DNA from: Planctomycetota bacterium | GTDB lineage: Bacteria > Planctomycetota > UBA1135 > GCA-002686595 | Reading direction: 5' to 3' | Assembly: GCA_029212955.1 (NCBI GenBank) | Contig: JARGOW010000033.1 | Location: forward strand, 1-11,471 | DNA length: 11,471 nt | Shown: in pieces, positions 1 through 6,794 of the stretch | How positions within the stretch are numbered: the first letter of the stretch is position 1 | Layout of the letters: every line of letters starts with the position of its first letter | Translations under genes and position numbers: made by a program | Notes under the pieces: model-generated | The model's database searches: none | What the model was told of the DNA's origin: nothing | Seen by the model: the letters and a program-made list of their open reading frames with translations, nothing else

Positions 1-81
1 CAGGAGGGCGCCGGGAATTACCGCGTTCCAAGCCTTTTGCATCCTGCGTGAAGGCGGTTTGCGGTTTGGTTTGGGGGGGAC

Positions 82-122
82 AAAAAAACGTCCCCCCGGT
101 CGGTTGGAACGGGGGGACGTTT
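82..122 (-). terminator. Intrinsic terminator of the MauE-thioredoxin gene
   Basis: A 12-bp perfect inverted repeat (86-97 pairing with 111-122, arms AAACGTCCCCCC and GGGGGGACGTTT) encloses a 13-nt loop. Read on the minus strand, the stem is followed by a run of seven T (82-88 on the plus strand is all A, partly within the stem base). It lies about 20 nt past the stop codon of the minus-strand gene ending at 144, the expected place for a Rho-independent terminator. On the plus strand only three T follow the stem, so termination there would be weak. Confidence 0.85.
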
Positions 123-143
123 GTTGGTTGGAGGAGACCGGGT

Positions 144-1124
144 TTAGTGGTCGTGCTTGATCTCCATGACGTTTGTGACCATGAAGTCCTCGCCGATGTC
201 GAAGCTACTGGGGGTTGGGATTCCGTAGCCGCGGGAGAGTTTTCGGAGTTCGATGGGAAAATGCCCCTCGGGTTTAAGCTCGATGACGTCAGGTGCGTTG
301 TCGTCGTCGATTTCGGGGACGCGTACCAAGGCGATCGGGATCTCGCCGGTGGGGTTGGTGGCCAACTCGGCGATGTGTTCCTGGCAGTGCTCGCAGGACT
401 TGCGGTAGATGATCACGTGCAGGGGAGCTGGCAGGGTTTCCAGGGAACCGGCGGGATCCGTGAATTGACCTAGCTCGATGTCGAAGATCATCTGGCCTTC
501 CCACTCTTCCATGCGGAATTCTTTGAAGCCATCGATCACGTCCGATTCGATAGCGGCCGTAGTTTCAGTGCCGTTCGGTCCAGCGGGCGGAGCCTCAGGG
601 GGAATCACTACTTCGATGAAATAGGTCCACGGCAAGATGAAGGCAATCACGAAGATGGGTGCAAGCGTGATGGCGCGTAGGATGGCCTTATTGGTTTTGG
701 GCAAGGTCTTCCAGGGACGACTGGCCAGCAGCAATAGGAGCAGAACCCCGTCGATGGTCATCATGACCCAGGGCGCAATGGACACCGAGCTGCCGCCGCA
801 CCCGCAGGTTTTCGCACCGTCAGCAATCAGTTGCGAGAGCACTCCGATGAAGACCACATAGATGGCGGTTAGGAACATCCAGCCAAGTCGCGGCCAGATC
901 AGGGCGATTGCGGCGATGCAAATTTCGGCCGCTATCGCGCCGCGAAATGTGTCGTATGTTGAAAGCGGGGAGAGCTCAAGGATGGTCTTCGGCAGGTCGT
1001 TCGGCGATCCGGTGAACAACTTGGCGAGCGCTCCCATTAACAACCAGGCCAGGCACAAAAAGATGGCGAGGCGGGCGGGGGCGGGGCTCGGGCGGGAGGG
1101 ACCCGCGGGATTGAATTGGGACAT
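144..1124 (-). CDS. MauE/DoxX-like redox membrane protein fused to a thioredoxin-like domain
   Basis: The predicted product has 326 residues. The first half carries about five hydrophobic segments (roughly residues 20-38, 61-78, 80-101, 118-135 and 150-173). A Cys-Gly-Cys motif (C107, C109, in KTCGCGG) sits between the third and fourth, the pattern of MauE/DoxX-like membrane proteins that handle disulfides or electron transfer. After a Pro-rich linker, a thioredoxin-fold domain follows with a CEHC redox motif (C244, C247) and a Thr-Pro (304-305) at the usual cis-proline site. The inference is a membrane protein in which the membrane Cys pair exchanges electrons with an attached thioredoxin domain outside the cytoplasm. 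The reading frame is open up to 1301, but the Pro/Ser-rich upstream codons look non-coding, so the ATG at 1124 (MSQFNPAG) was chosen. The last residues are His/Asp-rich (KHDH). The substrate is unknown. Confidence 0.75.
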   Translation of the reverse strand: MSQFNPAGPSRPSPAPARLAIFLCLAWLLMGALAKLFTGSPNDLPKTILELSPLSTYDTFRGAIAAEICIAAIALIWPRLGWMFLTAIYVVFIGVLSQLIADGAKTCGCGGSSVSIAPWVMMTIDGVLLLLLLASRPWKTLPKTNKAILRAITLAPIFVIAFILPWTYFIEVVIPPEAPPAGPNGTETTAAIESDVIDGFKEFRMEEWEGQMIFDIELGQFTDPAGSLETLPAPLHVIIYRKSCEHCQEHIAELATNPTGEIPIALVRVPEIDDDNAPDVIELKPEGHFPIELRKLSRGYGIPTPSSFDIGEDFMVTNVMEIKHDH

Positions 1125-1316
1125 GGGGGCAGTCGGGGGAGGGAGCGTTGGCTGGGCTGCTAGGAGTATGTCGGGTGGGTCGGGAATCGCTAGAGGTGAC
1201 CCCGCAAACCGGTCTTGGGCGGAATGCTTGGGACCAGGAGCCGGCACCGCCCAATCAGAATCGGATGGTTTGGGCCATTCAGACCCTCCCAACCGCCACA
1301 TTCTCGGGCTCGACGA

Positions 1317-1907
1317 CTATTTGTACTCGCCGCCGTCCGAATCGTTGGCCAGGATCGCCCAAAGCAGGTCGTCACGGCCCCAAACTGGGTCGACCAGGCA
1401 CACGTAGCGGGTTTCTTCGAGGGCTTCCATGGCCTGGGGTCCGATGCGCTGGGCGAAGACCTCCCGCTCGGCCGGGCCCTCCCCCGTGCCCACGAAGAGG
1501 TATTCCCGGTCCCCGTGCCGGGCGGCCGGCATGGGCTCACCGCCGGCCTCATCGAGGGCGAAATCCAATAGCCGCAATCGGGTTCCTCGCACCTGGTCGC
1601 GCAGCTCCGCCACCAGGGCGGGGGAGGCGAAGCCCACCACGAAGGCGCGCTGGCTCCAGGGCAGGCCATCGTGGCTGAGCGCGGGGCAGGTGCCGGGCTG
1701 GGAGGCCGTGGTCAGGAATCCCCGCTCGTTGGCTGCCACCAGCTCGGGTACCCAGTCGTCGGTCTCCTCGTCGATGTCCGGGGCCATCCAGCCGGGGAAT
1801 GCGGGCAGATCCCCGTCCAGGAATTCGACGGCCAGGGCGCACAGGTCCTCGAACGAAGTTGCATTTGACCAGCGCTGCCACGCCTGTTCCCTGGAATCGA
1901 TCCCCAT
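1317..1907 (-). CDS. DUF6919-like protein
   Basis: The predicted product has 196 residues, is soluble, and has no signal peptide or membrane segment. Its N-terminal half (AWQRWSNATSFEDLCALAVEFLDGD, then a Pro-Gly-rich stretch, then DEETDDWVPELVAANERGF and TTASQPG) resembles DUF6919, a family I know mainly from actinobacteria with the same order W..A.....L..L...WL.G, DEET..LVP.L...N..GF.T..SQPG. The family function is not known, and none is claimed. The start is the ATG at 1907. The frame continues upstream, but a TACAAT hexamer sits 7 nt before this ATG and the upstream codons look non-coding. It is divergent from pilT and lies 192 bp upstream of the MauE-thioredoxin gene on the same strand. 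Whether they share a transcript is unclear. The family match was recalled by eye, not searched. Confidence 0.7.
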   Translation of the reverse strand: MGIDSREQAWQRWSNATSFEDLCALAVEFLDGDLPAFPGWMAPDIDEETDDWVPELVAANERGFLTTASQPGTCPALSHDGLPWSQRAFVVGFASPALVAELRDQVRGTRLRLLDFALDEAGGEPMPAARHGDREYLFVGTGEGPAEREVFAQRIGPQAMEALEETRYVCLVDPVWGRDDLLWAILANDSDGGEYK

Positions 1908-1914
1908 GGCGGGG

Positions 1915-1920
1915 ATTGTA
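1915..1920 (-). promoter_or_regulatory. -10-like TACAAT box, candidate leaderless promoter
   Basis: On the minus strand TACAAT ends 7 nt before the ATG at 1907. The spacing would put the transcription start at or near the start codon. No -35 match is visible 17 bp upstream, where the minus strand is a C-run. The call rests on the same arrangement at four other genes in the window. Confidence 0.4.
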
Positions 1921-1951
1921 GCGTGGGAATCGGGCGGGGGGGACCGCGGAG

Positions 1952-1975
1952 GGACCCTACAGGTTTGCAGGGTCC
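1952..1975 (+). other. Short inverted repeat in the pilT upstream region
   Basis: GGACCCT (1952-1958) pairs with AGGGTCC (1969-1975) around a 10-nt loop. It sits in the 137-bp divergent gap between the DUF6919-like gene and pilT, about 70 bp before the pilT ATG. It has no T-run, so it is not a terminator. It could be an operator or a leader hairpin, or chance in GC-rich DNA. The rest of the gap shows no good SD; the only purine-rich element is AGGA about 11 nt before the ATG. Confidence 0.25.
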
Positions 1976-2044
1976 TGGCCGAAGAACCGGAAAGCCCACC
2001 TCTCACGGGCTCCTTCACAGAACTCCCTTAGGAATACCCTTCTC

Positions 2045-3319
2045 ATGGCTTGGATCGACTCACTCTTCAAACGCATGGTCGAGGTTGGTGCCTCCGACCT
2101 CCACATGACCTCCACCCTGCAGCCCATGTTCCGGTTGCACGGGGACATGGTTCCCGTCGAGGGCTGCCCTGAGATCTCTGCCAAGCAGATGCAGCAGGTT
2201 TTGATGGAGATTACGCCTGCCAAGAACAAGCAGGAATTTGAGCTTTGCTGTGACACCGACTACGCCTACGAGATTCCGGGCCTGGCCCGTTTCCGTGTGA
2301 ACCTGTTCACCGACAGCCGCGGCCCCGGCGCCGTCTTCCGGGTCATCCCCGAGGAAATTCTCACGGCCGAGCAGCTCAACCTGCCCAGCGCGGTCACGGA
2401 TTTCTGCTTCCTGTCCAAGGGCCTTGTGCTGGTCACCGGCCCCACGGGTAGCGGTAAGTCGACCACCCTGGCCGCGATGATTGACCACATCAACAAGTCC
2501 CGCGCCGACCACATCATCACGATCGAGGACCCCATCGAATTCGTGCACCCCGACCACAAATGCCTGATCAATCAGCGCGAAGTGGGTGGGCACACCGAAA
2601 GCTTCAAGCGCGCCTTGCGCGCCGCCCTGCGCGAGGACCCGGACATCGTGCTGGTGGGTGAGATGCGAGACCTGGAAACCATCGAAATCGCCATCGAAAC
2701 GGCGGAGACGGGTCACCTGGTTTTCGGAACCCTGCACACCACCACCGCGGCCTCCACCGTGGACCGCATCATCGACCAATTCCCCTCCGATCGTCAGGCG
2801 CAGATCCGCACCATGCTGTCGTCTTCGCTGAAGGGCGTGGTCGCACAAACCCTGTGCAAGAAGAAACAAAAGGGTCGGGTTGCCGCCCTGGAAATCCTCG
2901 TGGTCAACAGCGCCGTGGCTTCGCAGATCCGCGACGGCAAGACGCACCAAATTCCCTCGACCATGCAGATGGGCGTCAAGCTCGGCATGTGTACGCTCAA
3001 CGACAGCCTGGAGAAGCTCGTGAAATCGGACCAGGTCAGCGCCGAGGAAGCCTACATCAAGGCCGTGGACAAGGAGGGCTTCAAGAGCAAGCTCAATGGC
3101 CTCGGCGTGGAACTCAACCTGGGCGCGAGCGCCAAAGCGGAGGAGTCCACCGCGGGCCCCGCGCCGGCCCCCGCTCCCAACCTGGCCATGGGCCAGGGAG
3201 CCGAGCCGCCCGCGCCGCTACCCAGTACGCCCCAGCCGGAAAGCGAAGCCCCGTCCGGGGGCGCGCCGGCGGGCATCGGAGATCCATTCGAACGCTTCAA
3301 GAAGCGTCGTGGTCAATAG
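2045..3319 (+). CDS. pilT: PilT-type pilus retraction ATPase
   Basis: This is a 424-residue secretion/pilus ATPase that powers type IV pilus retraction and twitching at the inner-membrane base of the pilus. The order of motifs is complete: an N-terminal PAS-like domain with the family opening (ASDLHMT, residues 16-22), Walker A GPTGSGKST (132-140), Asp box ITIEDPIEF (158-166), Walker B DPDIVLVGE with the Glu at 206, and His box TGHLVFGTLHTT (222-233). RVAALEILVVN precedes IRDGK (295-299), the equivalent of the PilT AIRNLIREGK signature, which separates PilT from PilB. Homologues usually end at about 350-370 residues. Here a further tail of about 60 residues rich in Pro, Ala and Glu ends in a basic FERFKKRRGQ. 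No pilB, pilC, pilin or pilU is in the window, so it is encoded away from the assembly genes. It appears monocistronic, with a strong terminator just downstream. Confidence 0.95.
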   Translation: MAWIDSLFKRMVEVGASDLHMTSTLQPMFRLHGDMVPVEGCPEISAKQMQQVLMEITPAKNKQEFELCCDTDYAYEIPGLARFRVNLFTDSRGPGAVFRVIPEEILTAEQLNLPSAVTDFCFLSKGLVLVTGPTGSGKSTTLAAMIDHINKSRADHIITIEDPIEFVHPDHKCLINQREVGGHTESFKRALRAALREDPDIVLVGEMRDLETIEIAIETAETGHLVFGTLHTTTAASTVDRIIDQFPSDRQAQIRTMLSSSLKGVVAQTLCKKKQKGRVAALEILVVNSAVASQIRDGKTHQIPSTMQMGVKLGMCTLNDSLEKLVKSDQVSAEEAYIKAVDKEGFKSKLNGLGVELNLGASAKAEESTAGPAPAPAPNLAMGQGAEPPAPLPSTPQPESEAPSGGAPAGIGDPFERFKKRRGQ

Positions 3320-3343
3320 GTAAGAGAGAGAGATAGTGAGAGG

Positions 3344-3379
3344 CGCCCGCCTGTGCTTTGCACAGGCGGGCGTTTTTTT
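3344..3379 (+). terminator. Strong intrinsic terminator after pilT
   Basis: A perfect 13-bp GC-rich stem (3344-3356 with 3360-3372; arms CGCCCGCCTGTGC and GCACAGGCGGGCG) with a 3-nt TTT loop is followed directly by seven T (3373-3379). It lies about 25 nt after the pilT stop codon. There is no T-run on the minus-strand side, so it protects only in the pilT direction, although the receiver gene runs convergently into it. Confidence 0.95.
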
Positions 3380-3417
3380 CAAGATCATGTGGGGCCGCTG
3401 ACACGCGGCCAGGCGGA

Positions 3418-3843
3418 CTATGCCGCTTGGGCTCGACTCGGCTGGTGAAGCACGCCGGCCAACTGCCGATTGGTTCGGCACTTCAGTCCACGCCCGATGA
3501 GGAAGCGCAGGTCCTCTTCGGTGATCGGCTTCTTGGCGGAATTCTCCACACCGTGGGCGATCAAGCGAATGAGCCGTGTGGATTGGATGCTCGCGGTGAG
3601 CAGCAGGAACGGCACGCGCTGGTAGTGGGAGCTGGATCGGATCGACTGGAAGAGTTGTTCGAACGAGCCATCGGGCAGGTCCAGTTCCGAAACGATGAGG
3701 CCGATTTCAGGGTTCCGGGAAAGCTCTTCGATGGCTTTCATTCCGGACGGGGCTCCAATGGCGTGGTGACCCATTTGGCGGGCCATACCCACGTGCTGGT
3801 GGAGGGCAGTTAGGTCTGGATCAACGAATAGTATCTGAGCCAT
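3418..3843 (-). CDS. Stand-alone receiver-domain protein with Glu at the phosphoacceptor site
   Basis: The predicted product has 141 residues and consists of one CheY-like receiver fold with no output domain. MAQILFVDPD supplies the first strand and the acidic pair (D8, D10). The fourth-strand Thr is present in FLLLTA (T84), and the Lys-Pro of the fifth strand is K105-P106. In the phosphoacceptor segment LIVSELDLPDGS, alignment to the usual LLLDLMLPGMDG puts Glu53 where the Asp should be. The short tail after about residue 122 (CRTNRQLAG...) is basic and unassigned. Glu at this site often mimics the phosphorylated state or makes the domain phosphorylation-independent, so the protein may be a constitutive or binding-only receiver. 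The start is the ATG at 3843; the longer TTG-initiated frame adds only a Pro/Thr-rich stretch. It lies 185 bp downstream of the ODP gene on the same strand and may belong to the same functional cluster. Confidence 0.75.
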   Translation of the reverse strand: MAQILFVDPDLTALHQHVGMARQMGHHAIGAPSGMKAIEELSRNPEIGLIVSELDLPDGSFEQLFQSIRSSSHYQRVPFLLLTASIQSTRLIRLIAHGVENSAKKPITEEDLRFLIGRGLKCRTNRQLAGVLHQPSRAQAA

Positions 3844-3972
3844 GGGGAGGGGAGAGGGGGTGGCAGGGCGGGTGGGGTCCTCCGTATTTCGATACAACTC
3901 GCCCCGAAACCGGAGCTTGGTTGGGGGTTCCGATGGGTGACCCGGTCACGGGAATCGATCGCCTCAAATGCA

Positions 3973-4001
3973 GAATAGGTGCCCCTTAGTGGCACCTATT
4001 C
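3973..4001. other. Perfect 11-bp hairpin between the ODP and receiver genes
   Basis: GAATAGGTGCC (3973-3983) and GGCACCTATTC (3991-4001) form an 11-bp perfect inverted repeat with a 7-nt loop. It lies just past the stop of the ODP gene and about 130 bp before the receiver start. Neither strand has a T-run after it, so it is a poor intrinsic terminator. It could be an mRNA-stabilising or attenuating hairpin, or a dyad bound by a regulator. The remaining DNA of the 185-bp gap shows no further clear element. Confidence 0.5.
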
Positions 4002-4028
4002 ACGATTCCGGCATGGTCCCAGTATGGT

Positions 4029-4763
4029 TCAGGCTGCGACGCCCACCTCTAGAGCTTCGAACCAATCCAGGAAACGACCCACATCGTCACCCCGGAAGAG
4101 GGCGCCGTGTTGGGGGGCCATGATGTCGATGTCCAACTCGCGAACCCGCCGGACCCAATCGTTCTTGGCGCGATTGGAGGGCATCCAGCGTTTGTGGAAA
4201 CCCTCCATATATTGGACGTGGCTATCGAAGTCCTGTACGAAGATTTCCGAGTGGGTGGGGGGCAATAGGGCAGCACCCACATCACTCGAGAACAGAATTT
4301 TCGCACGCTCGTCATACAGCCCATATTGACCGCTGGAGTGCACGTAGTGCGAGGGGATCGTGCGAAGGTCCTGGGACCCATTGAGGGGCAGAACCATGCC
4401 CTCGTCGGGGATTGGTGTGGCCAGGCGACCCGCGCCGAAGTGGGCGATGAAGCCCGCCCATGTGGACGGGGCGTAGAATTCTAGGTCGGGCATGATCCCC
4501 AGCCACAGGGCCAGGGAGGAAACGATATCCGGATCCTGGTGGCTCGCGAAAATCGACTCCAAATTGTCCATGGAAATCGAATTGCTCAAGGCGGTCAGGA
4601 ATGGAGGGAAGATCTCCGTGCCGCCCGGATCCACCAGCATTCCGCGGTCCCGGTGGGTGACCAGGTATTGATTGGTGTCGATGACGCTGTCCGCCTTGCC
4701 CGGATCGCGGCCAAACATGATCCAGCTTCTGACTTCGTCTTCGTAAATGGTTGTGGTTTTCAT
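4029..4763 (-). CDS. Oxygen-binding di-iron protein (ODP), metallo-beta-lactamase fold
   Basis: The predicted product has 244 residues, is cytoplasmic, and has a single MBL domain without the flavodoxin part of flavodiiron proteins. The ODP-type signatures are in order: VIDTNQYLV (28-35), LVDPGGTEIFP (43-53), SHQDPD with ligands H75, D77 and D79, PSHYVHSSGQ (137-145; H139 or H142), LFSSDVG with bridging D161, and APQHG with H219. The HxDxD form, with Ile instead of the second His of the flavodiiron HxExDH motif, fits the ODP family (PF19583-like) rather than a hydrolase. Known family members bind O2 at a di-iron site, and in Treponema denticola an ODP works with a chemoreceptor as an oxygen/iron sensor. 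The ATG at 4763 overlaps the stop of the upstream MCP-like gene as ATGA, which fixes this start and implies translational coupling. The partnership with the MCP-like protein is inferred from this and from the T. denticola precedent. Confidence 0.85.
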   Translation of the reverse strand: MKTTTIYEDEVRSWIMFGRDPGKADSVIDTNQYLVTHRDRGMLVDPGGTEIFPPFLTALSNSISMDNLESIFASHQDPDIVSSLALWLGIMPDLEFYAPSTWAGFIAHFGAGRLATPIPDEGMVLPLNGSQDLRTIPSHYVHSSGQYGLYDERAKILFSSDVGAALLPPTHSEIFVQDFDSHVQYMEGFHKRWMPSNRAKNDWVRRVRELDIDIMAPQHGALFRGDDVGRFLDWFEALEVGVAA

Positions 4764-5488
4764 GCGGCTTGGTTTTGGGTGGTCCCCTGAACGTTCTTGA
4801 TCTCGAGTATCAGGCCGTTGACCTGCTCTCCGGCCTCGTTTTGGATGGTTCGGAGCTCCTTCGCGATCTCTCGCATGGACTCCACGATGGCCTCCACCGA
4901 TTCCCGCCGATCCGTCCAGCGAGAGGATTCCACGGCGGCGAGAACGGCCAGGTATTCGCTTTGGCGAACGGCGACCCACCCACTGCGATTGAGCAGGATG
5001 AGGAGTTCCTGGCTGATTCCAGCCAGGGCCGTCATGCTTCCCGTGATCAGGTCATTGGATTGGGAAATCCCACTCCAAAGGAGGGATTCCGTACCGTTTA
5101 GATCGGAAGGGCGCGGGCATTGGCCTTGGATCGTGTCGGGCCATTGCACGGCGGCTTTGCCATGTCCTTCACGGATGAGATCCAGGGTGAGTCGGTAGTA
5201 ATGCTGTTTTGTCTCGGCACTCATGGAAGAGGCCATGCGGTTTGAGATTCGACCTGAAACGTCCTCGATATCCGCAATCATGTTACGCAGGTGCTCGGTC
5301 ATCGTGCGCAACTCACGCATTACCACGATCAGGCCTTCTCCGGCCTCACCCACAACGCAGGACGTGACTTCCGCGTTCAGGGACAGCCGCTGGGCTCCTA
5401 CAAAGAGGGGGCGCATCCTGCGAAAAGCCCGGTTGATCTCCAGGGCTCTCCTGCGCATGCGGTGAATGGCTTGTTGTTGTTTGTTCAT
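4760..5488 (-). CDS. Soluble, degenerate MCP-like coiled-coil signalling protein
   Basis: The predicted product has 242 residues with no membrane segment or signal peptide and is almost entirely helical in character. Residues about 35-64 (LSLNAEV...VVGEAGEGLIVVMRELRTMT) align without gaps to the chemoreceptor hairpin ([30 protein letters not shown] in Tsr), keeping LxLNA, GExGxG, VV, E and R. The preceding tip differs: the usual IAFQTNI position reads LFVGAQR, and only about 30 residues of ascending helix precede it. A second long amphipathic region covers about 195-235 (SVEAIVESMREIAKEL...). This looks like a chemoreceptor signalling domain that lost its sensor, membrane anchor and possibly its CheA/CheW-binding tip. 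Its gene overlaps the ODP gene by 4 bp, so the ODP is its likely sensor or partner. The start is the ATG at 5488 (MNKQQQAIHR); the frame extends upstream into Gly/Pro-rich non-coding-looking sequence. The MCP assignment is by eye and moderate. Confidence 0.7.
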   Translation of the reverse strand: MNKQQQAIHRMRRRALEINRAFRRMRPLFVGAQRLSLNAEVTSCVVGEAGEGLIVVMRELRTMTEHLRNMIADIEDVSGRISNRMASSMSAETKQHYYRLTLDLIREGHGKAAVQWPDTIQGQCPRPSDLNGTESLLWSGISQSNDLITGSMTALAGISQELLILLNRSGWVAVRQSEYLAVLAAVESSRWTDRRESVEAIVESMREIAKELRTIQNEAGEQVNGLILEIKNVQGTTQNQAA

Positions 5489-5656
5489 GTTATTGGGGCT
5501 GCTTATTGTTCGTGAGGAAAAACCTCTTCCTGAAGGGCCTGCTCGGACCCGTCCCGGATGCGCTACGGCATTCCCTGGGGCGTGGGCAGCGCCCAGGGAG
5601 GGGGAGATGGAATATCCTTGCCAGGGAACCCCGGGCGCGTATCCAATGCGAAGCCC

Positions 5657-6787
5657 ATGCCTTGTCTTCCCCAGCACGAATTCGCTTTCGCCCTTCTCCA
5701 GATCCCCGCCGAAGGTGAGCTTTCTGAGCTCCGCAGCAAGTGGAGTGAATCACCCGAGTTGACCTCCATGTTGGCGTTTGTCGTCGGGGTGTTGCTGCTC
5801 GTTTTGCTGGGTATTTTTTGGTCCTGGCTGCAGCGCCGGAGCCAGGGCAAGACCGGGGCGGGAGAGGGGACGCGCTTCGGACGCCAATGGGTTGTGGTGA
5901 TCCTGGCCCTTGCGGTCCTTCTCACGGCCTTGCTGCTTTCACCGGTGGACGAAGCTACGAAGGCGGAGATCGTGCAGGTGCTGGGGGTGCTGTTGCCCGC
6001 GGCGGTGGCCCTGTCCGCCACCGCATTCCTAGGCAATGCCATGGCGGGTTTGGTGCTGCGCCGCATGGCAAACTTTCGCATGGGCGATTTCATCCAGGTG
6101 GGCGAGTACTTTGGGCGCGTTTCGGAGCGCACGCTCATGCATACCGAGATTCAAACGGAGGATCGCGATCTGACCACCCTACCGAACCTTCTACTGGTGA
6201 CGAGCCCCATGAAGGTGGTGCGTCGTACGGGAACGGTGGTTTCAGCTACGGTTTCCCTGGGCTACGACGTGCCGTGGTCCAAGGTGGAGACGGCCCTACT
6301 GGAAGCGGGGAAGCGGGCCGCCTTGAAGGAACCCTTTGTGCAGGTCCAGGAGCTAGGAGACTTTTCCGTGCTGTATCGGGTGGCGGGCATGCTGGAGGAC
6401 GTGCGGGCCATGTTTGCCAAGCGTTCGGATCTACGCACCCACATGCTCGATTGCTTGCACGAGGCCGACATTCAGATCCTTTCACCCAACTACATCAATC
6501 TGCGCAGTTTCTCCGAGAATGCGCCGGACACGCTGCCAGGGCGTGATGAAAGCGAAGCCCAAGCCGGGCGCGCCCTAGGTGCTACTCCCACCGACCTCAT
6601 TTTCGACAAGGCGGAATCGGCCGCAGCACTGGCTTCCCGCAAGGCGGACCTGGTGAGCGTGGAGAAGGAACTGGCCGCATGCGACCCCCAGGACGAGGCC
6701 TCCATGAAGCTGCTGGTGCAACGTAAAACGCGGTTGCTATCGCACATCGCGTATCTGCAAAAAGTAGTCCAGGAAAATCAAGATTGA
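5657..6787 (+). CDS. MscS-family mechanosensitive channel with C-terminal extension
   Basis: The predicted product has 376 residues from the chosen start and is a small-conductance-type channel of the inner membrane that releases solutes on hypo-osmotic shock. Three hydrophobic segments are visible: about 38-57, 78-94, and the Gly/Ala-rich pore helix and following segment about 105-138 (LLPAAVALSATAFLGNAMAG...). The pore is followed by the MscS beta-domain sequence (FRMGDFIQVGEYFGRV..., then RDLTTLPNLLL...SP) and the alpha/beta C-terminal domain (VSLGYDVPWSKVETALLEAG). E. coli MscS has 286 residues; here about 60 extra charged residues (about 310-370) form a predicted coiled coil. The start is uncertain. 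The frame is open from 5558, but the Gly/Pro-rich first codons look non-coding, and ATGs at 5657 and 5768 are both possible. No SD or TANNNT box marks any of them. It is divergent from the MCP-like gene. Confidence 0.85.
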   Translation: MPCLPQHEFAFALLQIPAEGELSELRSKWSESPELTSMLAFVVGVLLLVLLGIFWSWLQRRSQGKTGAGEGTRFGRQWVVVILALAVLLTALLLSPVDEATKAEIVQVLGVLLPAAVALSATAFLGNAMAGLVLRRMANFRMGDFIQVGEYFGRVSERTLMHTEIQTEDRDLTTLPNLLLVTSPMKVVRRTGTVVSATVSLGYDVPWSKVETALLEAGKRAALKEPFVQVQELGDFSVLYRVAGMLEDVRAMFAKRSDLRTHMLDCLHEADIQILSPNYINLRSFSENAPDTLPGRDESEAQAGRALGATPTDLIFDKAESAAALASRKADLVSVEKELAACDPQDEASMKLLVQRKTRLLSHIAYLQKVVQENQD

Positions 6788-6794
6788 TCCCGGC

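Noticed and set aside
1..51. Possible C-terminal tail of a plus-strand protein cut by the left edge (ending at a TGA, 49-51)
   Set aside because: Only 16 codons are visible (ending LLHPA) and nothing identifies a family; it may be non-coding.
1249..1275. Inverted repeat GCCCAA / TTGGGC between the DUF6919-like and MauE genes
   Set aside because: Only 6 bp with a 15-nt loop and no T-run; expected by chance in GC-rich DNA. The 192-bp gap shows no other clear element.
2060..2950. Long minus-strand frame (296 codons) inside pilT
   Set aside because: Complementary to the pilT reading frame, with no motif or recognisable protein features; pilT has complete Walker and Asp/His boxes.
5489..5656. 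Possible promoter boxes (TATTGT near 5504, TATCCT near 5613) in the MCP-like/MscS divergent gap
   Set aside because: None lies 6-8 nt before an in-frame start of either gene; with no -35 match they are not distinguishable from chance.
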